NCBI RefSeq assembly: GCF_964656455.1
Contig: NC_135715.1
Coordinates: 75,963,414 to 76,027,413 of the forward strand
Direction: 5' to 3'
Source: Halichoerus grypus
Lineage: Eukaryota; Chordata; Mammalia; Carnivora; Phocidae
DNA: 64,000 bases
Each line of letters opens with the position of its first letter. Positions within the stretch are counted from its first letter, which is position 1. The translations under genes were made by a program, and so were the position numbers. The notes beneath the pieces are model-generated. The model was given only the letters and a program-made list of their open reading frames with translations, was not told the origin of the DNA and ran no database searches. Below, piece after piece: positions 1-12,553 of the stretch.

Positions 1-1213
1 CAGGGGCAGATGTCTAGGAAGGGCACTGCCATCCGTTCTGCTTTGCAGAGTGGGGGCCGAGAGGGAAGTAGAAGTGTGGGAGCCTTGTGTTGAGGAATAT
101 AAATAAGTGGCAGAGAAAGTTAGTATTATCTTTGCCCGTTTTTTGCCCTGGTGAGAAACCAATTTCCATTTGCACGACTTCCCTAAACTTCCTTTTCTGT
201 CAGTAGTCCCCAGGGCAATTGAAGTTGGTGGAAACCCCTGCCATAGGTCTCCCTCCTGCTCTTCTTTAAGAAACCCAAGAGACATTAAGAAGACCCATCA
301 AAGCTCAGCTTGAATCCACTGGACAAGACAGGAAACACGCTCCTTCTCTACAAAAGGATGATCTTATTTTCAATCAATGGACCCAAAACAATAAAGGCAA
401 ACTTGCTTTAAAAAGTTGCTGAACAATTCTAGAATTTTAATGAGATGCTTCCTTTCTTTTTAATACTTAAGAGGCTCAAAGCACCCAAACCATCAGGGGA
501 CAGAGAATCATTTAACAAGATTAGCTTTAACTAGAAAACCAAGCAGAGCAAGCAAGCTGTGGGGTGAACAGGGCCAATTCTTTGCAGTGTCCGTGTCCCT
601 AGGATCCCCCTAATGGCCCCTTGCCCGGTGGCACTTACCACAGGTTTGGGCTGAGTCCCGATGGCACTGACAACATGCTCTGGGAGCAGATTCATTGAGC
701 TGAGGTCTGTCAAAACATGACAGTTCAGAACCGCTGTACTGAATGTCTTGTGCTCTCAGAGACCCTACAAGGGGCGAGAATTCTGTCAGTGAAGACCATT
801 GCCTCTATAAAAGAGCCCATGACCACCACAACACGGACAGGTACCCTTCTAGCTCTTAATATTTCTGAAGAAAAAGATGGCTATCGTTCACATTTAAAAA
901 TATGTCTTCTTACGTGGAGAAACAACTAGGAATGAATTTGTTAAAGCTCAAATTATAGAGTACTTCAGTTGCCAGAACTTGGAAGGATTTTCATTTTTGC
1001 CTAGTGGCACGGGACGCTGCTGCCTTTTCAATGTCCTTATAAAGCAGTGCCTCTGGGGGACCAGGGGACTGTGAGCTGCGTTTCCAGGTGCGCTCTGTCC
1101 CTTTAATAGCTCCTGACTGTGGTCTTGGTCAAGGCCTCGTGGAACCCTCGGTGACAATGATGATAAACACACTTCACCCAAATGCTAAGAAACAGAAAGA
1201 GCTCAACACTCAC
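1..1213 (-). other. TNFRSF19: TNFRSF19 intron after the transmembrane exon (partial)
   Basis: This is intronic sequence downstream of the 1214 donor and continues beyond the left edge. I see no exon, no clear SINE or L1 copy and no convincing long open frame. The short open frames here look fortuitous. Confidence 0.75.
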
Positions 1214-1378
1214 AGCTGGGTTTTTTCTCCATAAACTGCCTCTTACAGTAGATGACACAGAGGATGAGCAGGGCCAACAGGACGGTGGCCAGGGCGCTGC
1301 AGATTACGGCCGCCAGGGCTGTGTCCCGTGGGCTGGAGGCCATGGACGGGATCTTCACGAGGTTGACCTTGCTGGTAC
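1214..1378 (-). CDS. TNFRSF19: TNFRSF19 coding exon 5: juxtamembrane segment, transmembrane helix and start of cytoplasmic tail (residues 149-203)
   Basis: This 165-bp exon begins GT, completing Cys149, and encodes TSKVNLVKIPS, then a Ser/Pro/Arg juxtamembrane piece. The transmembrane helix is at about residues 169-192 (ALAAVICSALATVLLALL and following, ending LCVIY). Next comes the stop-transfer and first cytoplasmic residues CKRQFMEKKPS. The acceptor is tttccag (AG at 1380-1379) and the donor is GCT|gtgagt in phase 1. The remaining cytoplasmic tail, which in TROY carries the signalling region reported to recruit TRAF proteins, is not in this window; I searched 1-1213 for the next exon and found none. 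Unspliced read-through gives Cys-Glu-Cys-stop after Ser203, which would leave a membrane-anchored receptor without a signalling tail. Confidence 0.95.
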
Positions 1379-1689
1379 CTGGAAACCGCAGGAATGGAGT
1401 CAGCAGACTCTCAACAACCCAGAAGACTCAGACGCTTACCCCCATCTTGGTGGCCACCTTTATTAATGGCCTTCATGTGATGCAAGAAAGACCCCAGAAA
1501 ACAAGAGGAGGTATTTGAAGAAGGCTCAGTGCTCCCTCCTCTTAGAAGATTTCTTTAATACCCCAAAGTGTGTGGATGTGCCCCTTCTCCTTTCCCCACA
1601 GCACTGTGGACACACAACTCTCAACACACTGCGTTGCCAGGATGTGCTTTTAGGCCCGCTAGACCAGAGCTGTTGGCAAGATGGAATTC

Positions 1690-1765
1690 CTCATCGTTCT
1701 CTGTCTCCCAGTGCTTGACACAGCATTTGGCACATCGTAGGTATGTAATATTTGCAATTTAATTG
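1690..1765 (+). repeat. Possible LINE-2 terminus
   Basis: The text 'ccagtgcttgacacagcatt' and 'tggcacatcgtaggtatgta' resembles the last bases of L2. Confidence 0.4.
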
Positions 1766-2029
1766 GAATTAGACTACCTACATTTCAAGCACACTGAATT
1801 AAGGGATGCTTTTGGGGGCAACTTGAGGGAAAAATAAGGAAAAAATCATTCACAAGCTAATAGTAACTCCCAATTTCTGAGACAGTAAGCATTTTTTAAT
1901 GCCTGGCTGTTGAATGACTGAACAACATCTAAGTTTTAGAGAAAAAACCGAATAGTGTTGCTATTCTGTTGCAGGGCAGCCCAGTAACATGTTAAAGTGT
2001 CAAGAAAGACATTCTCTTTTAGAGGGAGG

Positions 2030-2300
2030 TATTGTGTCATTGTTAAGGGCTAAGATTCTGGAATCTCACTGCCTGGGTTAATCTCTGGATGTGTAACCCT
2101 GAGCAATTAATCTCTTGGAGTCTCACACGCAACTCTGTTCTATGGAGGTAGGGAGAGGGCCTGTCTCACCCGGCTGTTGAAAAAATGAAATCATGTTTTA
2201 TCAGATAAAGCATGTAGAACAGCCCCTTACTCAGTGCTCTAGAATCATTAGCTATTGATTGCTATTATTATTCATGACGATAATAATTAGCACTTAACTT
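2030..2300 (+). repeat. MIR SINE
   Basis: The MIR order is visible: 'gattctggaatctcactgcc', 'gtaaccctgagcaattaatc', 'ggctgttgaaaaaatgaaat'. Confidence 0.65.
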
Positions 2301-2584
2301 TTTTAGGGTACTGGGAAGAATGAACTCATTTAGGTCAGAAATCTATATTCAGTGCAGTCACTTCAGAACCTACTAACTAACCTGAAAAGAATTTGAGGGA
2401 GCTTGAACCCTAAACAGAGGGGCAGTTATGCTTTCTCTTCCTCTGGGTGCCCCCCGCCCAGGTGAGGTGGGCCCTCATCCTCCCCTTAGGATGCTCTCAG
2501 CTCCTGAGCGCCACTCAGTAAGAGCTCCCCCGAGGCTGAGGGTTACTCCAGACCACTGTGGCCTGAGAGAAGCGTAACATGTGC

Positions 2585-2875
2585 CCCTCATGTAATTTTA
2601 GGTTGTCTAGAAGCCATTTTAAAAAAAGAAAAATAAAGAGGAAAAATTAATCTATTTTACCTAACCTAATAGATCTTAAAATATATTATGTATTCATGTA
2701 TTCAATATGAAAATCATTAATGACATATTTTACATCCTCTATTTTGTACAAAAATTTCAAAGTCCAATGTGATTTCACATTGACGGCACCATCTCCTTTT
2801 GGACTAAGCACATTTCGGGCGCTCATTAGCCACATGTGGCTCATGGCTATTGGACGGACACAACAACTCGAGACG
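2585..2875 (+). mobile_element. hAT-Charlie-type DNA transposon remnant (MER1/MER5-like)
   Basis: The text aaaatcattaatgacatatt, ttggactaagcacatttcgg and tagccacatgtggctcatgg follows a non-autonomous hAT consensus that ends in 'ttggacagcgcag'; here the end reads ttggacggacac. The open frames at 2686-3006 and 2720-2983 are within it and are not genes. Confidence 0.7.
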
Positions 2876-5529
2876 TTCAATGTTTGTATCTGTATTTGTG
2901 CAGCGTGGCTCCTAAACACAAGCCAACTCATCAGCTGGCACCCTTCTTCTCGTCCCTGGCTACATATCCCCCCAACCCTGTAAGATTGATTTCCACTGTA
3001 TGACACTTGAGGCTAGAACCAGAGAGAAACTTCTGGGTTAGTAATATTGAATCACAAAAATATGATAGCAGGAGTGATCATCTGGGAACATCAAGTGTTG
3101 GTATTTCTAGGCTCAATGATTCTGGGGCCACACTGATAAAAGTTTCTGACGGCCGCCCAGAAGGCACCTAAGCCATACGCCTTGGGCTTGGATGATTAGG
3201 AATCATAGTCCAGTCATACATTTTAAAGGATATTTGTTCGTAAACATGTTTAATATTCATAAAAAATAGTTACCACTTATAGCTATGTAGACATCCTATA
3301 ATCACCAAGCAGCACATACTGAAGTTCAGCATACAGCAAGCTAAACAAATTGCATCCCTGACCTAATAGAGATTAAATCTAAATCTGAAACAGCCTCTAT
3401 CAGTGGACAAATTCACAAGAGGATGTATGAACACAGGCACAGCTGTACAAACACTGACAAATCAATAACCGAAGAGGAATTTATATCCTGCGCAAGGGAA
3501 ATAGTTGACTACACCGCAGGGTAAGGGATCTGGGAGATGTAACTCTTATCTCTTTGGACCAAATGGTACAGTTGTGGAAAACTGCCATCTCGCTTATGTT
3601 TGTGAGAAAGGTGGTTGACTTCAGAGCGAGATCAGCTGAAAACTCTTCATCAAATAACCCAGCTCCACACAATGCAGGGCTTTAGCAAGAGCTGTCGTCA
3701 GAATGAAACACAGTACATGATTTGAGCTGAAGATCTCAAAGTTCTTAATGCTGTTGTAACTATCAAGTTAAGCTCATCAATTCACATAGTATTGGATATT
3801 CAGGAAAACGCTACTAAGAATTGGGACTTCAGGTTAAAGTAGAATCACGATTAGAATCCTTTAAGTTCTTGTTGAACTTCTTTGAAAGTAAATTAGTCAT
3901 CTTACTTACCTTCATATGAAAGGAAATGTTTCTGCTTTATAAACATGCTAAAATGCACCCGATGAGGATTTTGAGTCTGGTGGTTTGTGATTCAGCATTT
4001 ATTTTCCCCAAACTAATTGTAGAAGTCTTAGGAATAAGTATCTTTCCATGGTAGGGTACTAATATTGTAATCTCAATGATATTGAGTTGCCATAATAATA
4101 TTGATTTTTTTTAAAAAGTGCACTCAGTAAGCCCCTTCTCTATACATTTCCCTGGAAGTAGCATCTGAAGATGAACAAGAAAAATACAGTAGTTTTACCT
4201 CTCAATGTTTGACACCTATATAAGAAAAGGTGTCTTTTTTAACTCAGACACCCTCTCAGAGAGGTCTCCATGGGAATCAGGGCTCTGGAAACCACATTCT
4301 AGATTTTTTGTTTATATGTACAAGTTTATGACCAGCAAACAATCTGTCTTATAGGAAATGGGCTCATCATTTTTAGGTTCAATCATCACATACAACAATG
4401 CAGACATTTACGTGGATGCTATGGGAGATAGGGCTGCCTATCTTTTGATTTAAGAACAACCCTAGAAACTCACTCACATAAGTTTCTGCTAAAAGTCTGT
4501 TTCCTTTCTGATTTTGATCAAATCTTTTTGATTTGAGTAGTAAAAAAAGCGGGGGTGGGGGGGAGGAGGAGGTTGGTGCCAATTATATGAAGTGGCTTCT
4601 ACTCTGTTAAGTTCTGGTTAATTGAGGTATTGCTGAGAATTTCTCAGAAAAAGATTTATCTAGTACAAACTAAAAAGTATTGTTTTGCTGACCTGTGACC
4701 GCTGCAATGATACTGAGATTAAAGATTCTTTCCACCCACATGCCTCGACTGAATTCCCTGTCCATAGCTGACCAAGTGTATTGAATGCCTGCAAGGAATT
4801 TTACCCATACCTTATTAGGATTCTGATAGTACTTCTGAAGAATTGGGAACAGGAATGTCCACAGTCTTTGGAAAGTTTTAACTTTTCTGCAATACAAAGG
4901 CATCTCTTACCCTAAGTTATTAAATTCCACTATAATCTTAGCACTACCCTCTGGCAAAGTTACTTCAGAGTGAGAACTGTTTTCTTAGCTTAAATTTTAT
5001 ATTACATTAGATAAGTGCAATGTTATATTATACATTTCCTTAGGAGTTCAGCTCAGTGGAACAATCACATACTGAGTATCTACTGTGAATAAGACATCCT
5101 ACGAGGCATTAAGTAAGTTGAATGAGAATCTGAATAGAAGAAGAAGAGAAAAGAGAGGTCGTCAACAAAGTCTGGCAAGTGTTTTTATACAAGTTCACTT
5201 TTACCCTCTTTGGAGTGTGACCAAGGTGCAAAATATCCCAATTGCAGAGATACTCTCTTTATATCTCACCCCCTAAGCAGCTTCAGAATATAGCTGGAGA
5301 GACGCATATAGCGGAGAGATCTGCGTTACTGGACTCTGACGAGTCATGGAAAAGTCTTAGAAGAGGGACCCCTCAGAAGTTGCAAATTAGGAACTCAATG
5401 CGCAGGCTTGACTTGACCGAAATGGGCTTCACTAGACCCCTGGACACTGCTCACGTACCTCCAGGGATTTCGCTCCCTTTACAAGCCGGCAGAGCTGTGA
5501 GAATGCACTGATGGCCCTCATTGTATAAA

Positions 5530-5650
5530 CAGGGAAACCAAGACTTTGGGTAGTTTGCTCAAGTCTATACAGCAAAGTGAGGGTGCTCAAGACCTGAAAC
5601 CAGTGGACCGCACTGGTCCGTGGGTGCACGTAGCTTGTAAGTGAGTAAAA
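5530..5650 (-). repeat. Possible MIR fragment
   Basis: The text 'acagggaaaccaagactttg' and 'gtttgctcaagtctatacag' reads as the reverse complement of MIR. Confidence 0.4.
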
Positions 5651-6129
5651 CTTTCTGCCAGGTAAGGTGAGCAAAATGTGGTCCATGTCTATGTGCAGGC
5701 CATGCTCATTTCTGCAGGGAGAAACCAGCCAGACCACGGAGAGATCCGGGGACTTTCTGAACAGCAGACCTTCCGGGCGTGCATGAAGCCAGTTCCGCAC
5801 AAGGGCACCTGCGCTGGGAGAGTACTTCAGGGCGCCTCGGCCTCAGCGTGGATGTCGGTGTCGCACCTGGTGGCGGGCACGTGGAGCAATGCCTGAGTGT
5901 CACTGAGGCGGGGAGGAGAGGCATGTTTACGAAGGCGACTGAGCCTGGGACAGGTGGGAAGCATCAGGCTCCCACGTGCACTCTGCGAGGTTTCATTGGT
6001 ACTTCCACAGTTCTGCTTCCTACTGATCTCCCTACATGTTTAACCATGCCAACTTCCTAGCATGCTGTTTAAAAACCCACTAAACAGAAGATCCTTCTTC
6101 CCAGCGTATCCTCCTGACAAAGGGAGGGC

Positions 6130-6260
6130 TGGCTTGGGAGGAAGGAAACTGGGCTCCCAATTCTAGCTCTCACTACTTTCCACCCTGGTCATGGACAAGA
6201 CTTTCCCCCTCTCTGAAGCTTGGTTTCCTCATAGACAAGATTAAGTAGTGGCTCATCATG
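6130..6260 (+). repeat. MIR fragment
   Basis: The text 'ggctcccaattctagctctc' and 'gcttggtttcctcatagaca' follows the MIR core. Confidence 0.5.
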
Positions 6261-6599
6261 CAGACACCGAGAGCCACCAACAGTGAGGCTGAGGGCTCAG
6301 TGAAAGTGTCTCTCGGGCCAGATGAGCTCCTATGGAGCTAGCTGCCAGGCACACTGGGACACGTTGGTTATTAAGAAAGTCTCATGATCTATCTGTGGCC
6401 TGGCTGATTTCTTCCTACAGAAATGACCATGACCTTCACATTAAAGAATAAGATTAAGTAGATGCTGTATTTCACTACTCTGAAATTTTTATTTCCGGTC
6501 TAACCTGTTTCCCTGAACTCTAGATTCATCTATCCAACAGCCTATTGAACATCTCCACTTGGATGGGGATATGCATCTTAAACTCAAAAATGAGTCCAA

Positions 6600-6895
6600 A
6601 AGATGACCTCTTACAACCTCTGACAACCCCGACCTCCTTGCTTCTTTCCGCAATCCCTCCCTCCCCACAGACCTCTCCTGCCCATCATTGCCAGTCAGCA
6701 AGGCTCATCCCAGGCTGCACAGATCGTTCCTTCAGCTGCCCTTCTGCAAACATCACCTACTTAGCGAGGCTTCTCCACCAAACTCTTTTAAAACTACAGT
6801 ATCTCACCAGGGCTTCCTACCCCCTTCCCTGCTGGCTTTTCCTTCCTAGGACTTACCTGCCATCCGGCACTTTATGTGTTTAATTTGTTTGGTTC
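6600..6895 (+). repeat. LINE-2 3' part (first half)
   Basis: The L2-like text 'cctgccatccggcactttatgtg' is preceded by a pyrimidine-rich run. The L2 end resumes at about 7371, so sequence between was inserted later. Confidence 0.55.
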
Positions 6896-7370
6896 ATTGT
6901 CATTCTCCCCTCTGGTGGGAGCAAAAGAACACAACCCGCTGGGCTTGTGTTTAAGCTGAGCCCAGCCAGAGGCCATATTTTTCAGCCTCCTTTGCAGCTA
7001 GGCATGATGATATGTCGAAATCAGAGTCAACAGGGAATGGGAGGGATGGACGGAAGTGATGTGTATAGTATCTGTCATCTCTGATTTAGGGACAAATTGC
7101 TTGCTCCAGCCCTCCCCTTCGCTGTGGGCTGCAAGCGGGCTATGGCTGGATTATGGCCAGTCCTGATCCTATAGATGAGGAAGATATCCAAAGACTGGCA
7201 AAGTGCTGGGGAGCAAGCTGCTGGCCTCTGAATGATATTCTGCAGCGGACCCGCTCCACCATGCTGGCCTGCAGAATGCAGAGAGGAACATCTGTCTTAT
7301 TAAGTGGCCATATTTTGGGGTCTTCTTGTAACAGCAACTTAGCATTTACCCTAATCAATTTCACCTCTCA
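6896..7370. repeat. Unclassified repeat-like insertion inside L2
   Basis: This piece separates two parts of an L2 element. The text 'cagcctcctttgcagctagg' and 'ggaagtgatgtgtatagtat' resembles an old DNA-transposon-type mammalian repeat, but I cannot name the family. Overlapping open frames on both strands are not gene-like. Confidence 0.45.
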
Positions 7371-7510
7371 CTAAATCCAGCTTCCATAAGGGCAGGGATT
7401 TTCGTCAGTTTTGTCAACTACCAGAGTTACAACACCTACAAGTGTTCTTGGCACATAGTTGGTGCCCATATGTATTTGATCAATGATGGGATGAATATAT
7501 GTGAAAGAAA
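7371..7510 (+). repeat. LINE-2 3' end (second half)
   Basis: The text 'ccataagggcagggattttc' and 'cttggcacatagttggtgcc' is the standard L2 3' terminus. Confidence 0.65.
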
Positions 7511-8599
7511 CTGGAAAACTTGAAGTATCCAAAGGTTTATTTAACAGGGACCTCTCTAATTAATAAGGTGAGATTCTGCCAAGAATGTTTGCCTCATAGG
7601 CTTCCACCCTTGGCTACAGAGTTGGTGACAGTGCAGATGGAAACAGCTGGTGGCAAATAAGAGTTCCATTGGCATGTTCTTTATGTGATGTTAATGTGAC
7701 CACAGGTGGAAGAGCAAGTGTTGCTCGGATTTATCAATACACAAACCTTGAGGATTATATATAACCACAGAATGAATACGAAACAAAAACTTCACCTTCT
7801 CTAGTCAATTTTAATTAGCACTCCATGGACTCATCACAAAGGGATCTTATTTTATTTATTATATGCCGAATATAATCTTACTTAACAATGCATACATCGT
7901 GATGACTAATTTATAGTGAATGACCAAAGAGGTTAGAAAAGGGGAGGACCTTCGGGACGCCAACCACATCTTCCAGCGAAAGCCGCTTTCAAGTCAATTT
8001 TGGAAACTGATTACTAGCTAAATTGGATAAAGGTGATGATTAAGCAGTCCTATCATTTTATCAAACCAGGCATACTAATCTTACATTTTTACTGAGCATC
8101 TCCCCCTAAAACTATGTAGAAGTATGGGGAAAATGCCATGAGCATCTAGAGACCTGTTAATGACAGGAACCCATAATTATTTTTTGGAGGCAGTTACCTA
8201 GATTATCACACCATCACACCATCACAGTTTCCATATGCCAAACACCTACAGAGGGCCAGACCCTTACTTACTCACTTTTGAGATGTCATAACAATCCTTT
8301 ACAGTGAGGGTTTTGTCCATGAAGAAGGCTGTACATATATACATATTTTTTTCATTTCAAACAAATATTGGGTGGTTCGATCTAGATTTGAGCCCAGTTT
8401 GTCTGACTCTAAAACTTATGGTTCTTTTGTTTGTTTGTTTCTTGTGGTTTTTTTTTTTTTTTTGTAAATTATGTTACGCTTTTTCCAACCATGTAGAGCA
8501 AAAAATTTACTATAGTGTGAAGGATTCTTGGCTGAAATTTTGCACAGACCGGTAAATTCTAAGTAATCAGCTAACATATACAATATAACTTGACCTAAT

Positions 8600-8797
8600 A
8601 TTTTTTTAAGATTTTATTTATTTATTTGAGAGGGAGAGAGATAGTGAGAGAGTGCATGAGTGGGGGCGGGGGAGAGGGAGAAGCAGGCTCCCCGCTGAGC
8701 AGGGAGCCTGATGCAATGAGGGGCTCAATCCCAGGACCCTGAAATCATGACCTGAGCCTAAGGCAGATGCTTAACCCACTGAGCGCCCCAGGCGCCC
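8600..8797 (-). repeat. CAN-SINE (tRNA-derived), minus orientation
   Basis: The T-run and 'aagattttatttatttattt' at the left, and the inverted head 'gagcgccccaggcgccc' at the right, mark a carnivoran SINE. Near-identical flanks (taac-t/a-tgacctaat at 8586-8599 and 8798-8811) form a target-site duplication. It lies in the sense orientation of TNFRSF19. Confidence 0.92.
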
Positions 8798-9749
8798 TAA
8801 CATGACCTAATTTAAAAACACAAATCTAGCTTCACAAATTCAAACTGTCTTATCCCCAAGATTAAAGAGGCTATTGTATTTTTTTGCAGGGAAAAATAAT
8901 GTATGGCCTTTTTAAACGTTATTTTTAAGGTCTCTACGATATAATTAAATGAGTATCAAATAAATATAGTAGGGAAGAACAAGTTGTAAGCAAACTATGC
9001 TTTCTAAGCTTCTGTTTTCAAGATTTCAATGATGCCTTGTGTTTTCATCAGAGAGTTTAGCATATGCAAATAATACATCAGGTTTCCTGCCCTATGACAT
9101 GTCACTCCAACAGAATTGGAAGTGTGAGCATTGATGACAATGTTCTGGCACATGCAATTCAAATAACAACTAGTTCTGAAATATAAACATACAATTTAGA
9201 CATTTCCTAATAATTTTCACTGAAATATTTTATCTTTGACTTTTTCACTTGTTTCAAGTAAACTGTAATTCGATCCATTCCTTTCTGTGCTCTTCTACCA
9301 CCACCAATAAAAATCCCATGTCAAATAAAGGTTTAACAAAATAAAACCCAAAGAATCTATTTCTAGTAATGCTCTTTAATAAAAAAATATTAACAAAGAG
9401 CTCTTTGCAATGTTAACTGAGGGCAAGGATACAGTTCTGGAGTGTAAGCTTTATCTTGTTAATCTAAACTGGCTAAACAAAAATATCTATGTTAACACTC
9501 AACATATGAATTCCAGATGTACCACAAAAGAGTCTGTCACCAAACAAAATAGTTGGATTTTTTTTAATCCACTTTATACCAAGCATTCTGACACTGGATA
9601 AATGTAAAGAGTGAGCCTTCATCATTTATTTTTTTTTTCATTTTAGACTTTGGTCTTAGAACTATGTGGTTTGTTTTTTAGTAGCTGATAGAAATATTAT
9701 TCCAAAATGAGCTTTTTCTGTGTGTTCCCATATATATTTAAACTGGACT

Positions 9750-10230
9750 GATTTTTTTTATTGTGGTAAAATATATATAACATAACATTTACCACTAGTG
9801 ACACTTAGTGATATTCATGATGTTGTGCAACCATCATCATTAATTCTAGAACATTTTCATCACCTCAAAAGGAAACTCCATACCCATTAAGCAATCAATC
9901 ACCATTCTCCTTTCTCTCCACTTCCTGGCAAGCACTAATCTGCTTTCTGTGGATTTGTCTGTTCTGCATATTTCATATAAATGGAATCACACAATATTAT
10001 GTGGCCTTTTGTGTCTGGCTTCTATCACTTAGCATAATGTTTTCAAGGTTCAACCATTTTGTAGCATGTATAGGAACTTCATTCCTTTTATGGCTGAATA
10101 ACATTCCATGGTTTGGATATACCACTTTTGTTTATCCATTCATCAGCTGATGGACATTTGGGGTGTCTCCACTTTTTGGCTATTGTGAATAATGCTGCTA
10201 TTAAGATTCACATATAAGCTTTTCCCATAT
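9750..10230 (-). mobile_element. LINE-1 3'-region fragment, antisense
   Basis: Text such as acttagcataatgttttcaa, then ataacattccatggtttgga and ttggctattgtgaataatgc, is the reverse complement of the end of mammalian L1 ORF2 and its 3' region. The copy is degenerate and carries no intact open frame. Confidence 0.8.
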
Positions 10231-10334
10231 ATTTTAAAACTTTTCACAAAGATATATTGTTTCACATGCTATCCAAAGACACATTATTATTATACTAAAA
10301 CATTAAGTTAATTAATAATTCAGTAAATGGAAGT

Positions 10335-10455
10335 ATTTCCTGAGCAAGAACTAAGAGGAGAGTGGAGGAAGATGATGTTAGAGAAGCTGGTCAGGGTCAG
10401 TTCATGTAGGGATTTAGAAACTGTAGTGAGAAGTTTGGATTCTATTCTAAGAATA
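10335..10455 (+). repeat. Ancient interspersed repeat, left part (split by L1)
   Basis: The text tcagttcatgtagggattta and gtttggattctattctaaga matches the first part of a widespread old mammalian repeat. The next part of that repeat appears at about 13050, after the L1. I do not name the family. Confidence 0.5.
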
Positions 10456-11336
10456 ATAGGATATAGTCAACAATAGCAGAATACACATTCTCAAGGGCAC
10501 ATGGAATATTATCCACGATAGACCATATGTGATGTCACAAAACAAGTTTCAATAAATTTTTAAAAATTGAAATCATGCAAAATACCTTTTCTAATCACAA
10601 TGGAATGAAACTAGATATCAGTAACAGAAAAAAAAAACTGGAAAATTCACAAATATGAAGAAATTCAATGATATACCCTTAAATAATCAATGGGTCAAGG
10701 AAGAAATTGCAAAGGAAATTAGAAAATCCTTTGAGATGAATGAAAACAAAACCACAACATAACAAAACCTATAGGATGCAGCAAAAGTGATGCTTAGAGG
10801 AAAATTTATAGCAGTAAATATCTACATTGAAAAAGAAGATCTAAAGTGAATAACTTAAACTTCAGCTTTCAAAGACATTAGAAAAAGAAGAGCAAATTAA
10901 ACCAAAAGCTAGATGGAAGGAAATAATAAGCATTAGAGCAGAGATAAACAAATAGAGTATAGAAAAAATAATGGAGAAAATCAACAAGACCAAGAGTTGA
11001 TTCTTTGAAAAGATCAACAAAATTGACAAAACCTCAGATTGACTAAAAAAGGGGAAAGATATAAATTATTAAAATCAGAAATGAAACAGAGTACATTGCT
11101 ACTGACTTTACAGAAATAAAAAGGATTATAAGAGAATAGCATGAACATCTGTACACCAACACACTGGATAAACCAGAATGAAATGGACAATTCTTAGAAA
11201 TATACAAACCAACAAAAACAAAACAGAAGAAATAGAAAATCAGAAAAGACCTATTAGAAGTAAGGAGACAGACTCAGTCATCAAAAACCTCCCAGCAAAG
11301 AAAAGCCCAGGACCTGATGGCCCCACTGAATTCTAT

Positions 11337-11474
11337 GAATAGGGGCAGAGAGAGAGAGGGAGAAGCAGGCTCCCCGCTGAACAGGGAACCAGACGTGGGG
11401 CTCGATCCCAGGACCCTGGGATCATGACCTGAGCCGAACGCAGACGCTTAACTGACTGAGCCACCTAGGTGCCC
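11337..11474 (-). repeat. CAN-SINE lacking its A/T tail, inserted in L1
   Basis: The head and body are present (tccccgctgaacagggaacc, then gagccacctaggtgccc) but the left edge starts at 'ggggcagagagag' with no T-run. It is flanked by ctgaattcta on both sides (11327-11336 and 11474-11483), which belongs to the surrounding L1 ORF2 sequence. Confidence 0.85.
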
Positions 11475-12417
11475 TGAATTCTACCAATATTTAAAGAAGA
11501 ATTCACATCACTCCTCAAACTCTTCCCAAAAAAATGAAGAGAGAACACCTCCAAACTTTCTAGGAGGCCAGCATTACCCTGATACTAAAGCTAGATAAAG
11601 GCACTCCAAAGAAAGAAAACTACAGATCAAGAGCCCTTATAAAGATAGACATGAAACCCTCAACAAAATAGTAGCAAACCAAATTCAGTAGCATGTTAAA
11701 GGGTTACATACCATGACCAGGTGGGATTTATCCCAGGAAGGCACTGATGATTAATCATACAAAAATCGATCAATATAATACACAGTAATGAAATGAAAGG
11801 GAGAAAAATACACATGATCATCTAAATTTTACACTGAAAAAGCACTTGACAAAATCCAACACCCTTTCATGATAAAAATACTGAATAAATTAGGAAGACA
11901 AAGGAACTTCCTCAACATGATAAAGGTCATATATGAAACACCCACAGCCAACATCATATTCAATGGTAAAAGACTGAACACTTTCCCCTAACATCAGGAA
12001 GAACACAACGATATCTGCTTTTACCACTTCTATTCAACACAGTAGTAGAAGTCCTTGCCAGAGTAGTTAGGCAAGGAAAAGAAATAAAAGGCATCCTAAT
12101 TTAAAAGGAAGAAACAAAACTTTCCTTGTTCACAGATGATTTGATCTTATGCATAGAAATCCCTAAAGATTCCACAAAAAAACTATTAGAACTAAAATCC
12201 AAAAAAGAAATTAAGAAAATAATCCCATTTATAATATCATCAAAAAGATGATACTTAAGAATAAATCTAACTAAGGAGGTTTTTACCCTGTACACTGGAA
12301 ATTGCAAAACATTGTTGAAAGACAGAAGACCAAAATAAATGGAAAGACATACCATGTTCATAGATTAGAATACTTAATATTATTAAGATAACAATATAAC
12401 CCAAAGTGACACACATA

Positions 12418-12553
12418 AGGTGCTTGGCTGGCTCAGTCAGTAGAGAAAGCAACTCTTGATCTCGGGGTTGTGAGTTCAAGCCCCACATTGGGCATAGAGC
12501 TTACTTAAAAAAAAAAGTCGAGATTTAAACAAAAAATCCATTAAAAAAATAAC
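12418..12553 (+). repeat. Older CAN-SINE subfamily copy, inserted in L1
   Basis: The sequence tggctggctcagtcagtaga, then ctcggggttgtgagttcaag and a tail of acttaaaaaaaaaa, is the shorter, older tRNA-type carnivoran SINE. Flanks 'caaagtga.a..cata' on both sides look like a diverged target-site duplication. Confidence 0.85.

Noticed and set aside
1..1213. Possible next TNFRSF19 cytoplasmic exon
   Set aside because: I looked on the minus strand for the tail sequence that follows KKPS in TROY and found no matching frame. The 531-713 frame does not match.
5678..6060. Cluster of overlapping open frames on both strands
   Set aside because: A locally GC-richer stretch. No motif, no conservation cue and no splice logic.
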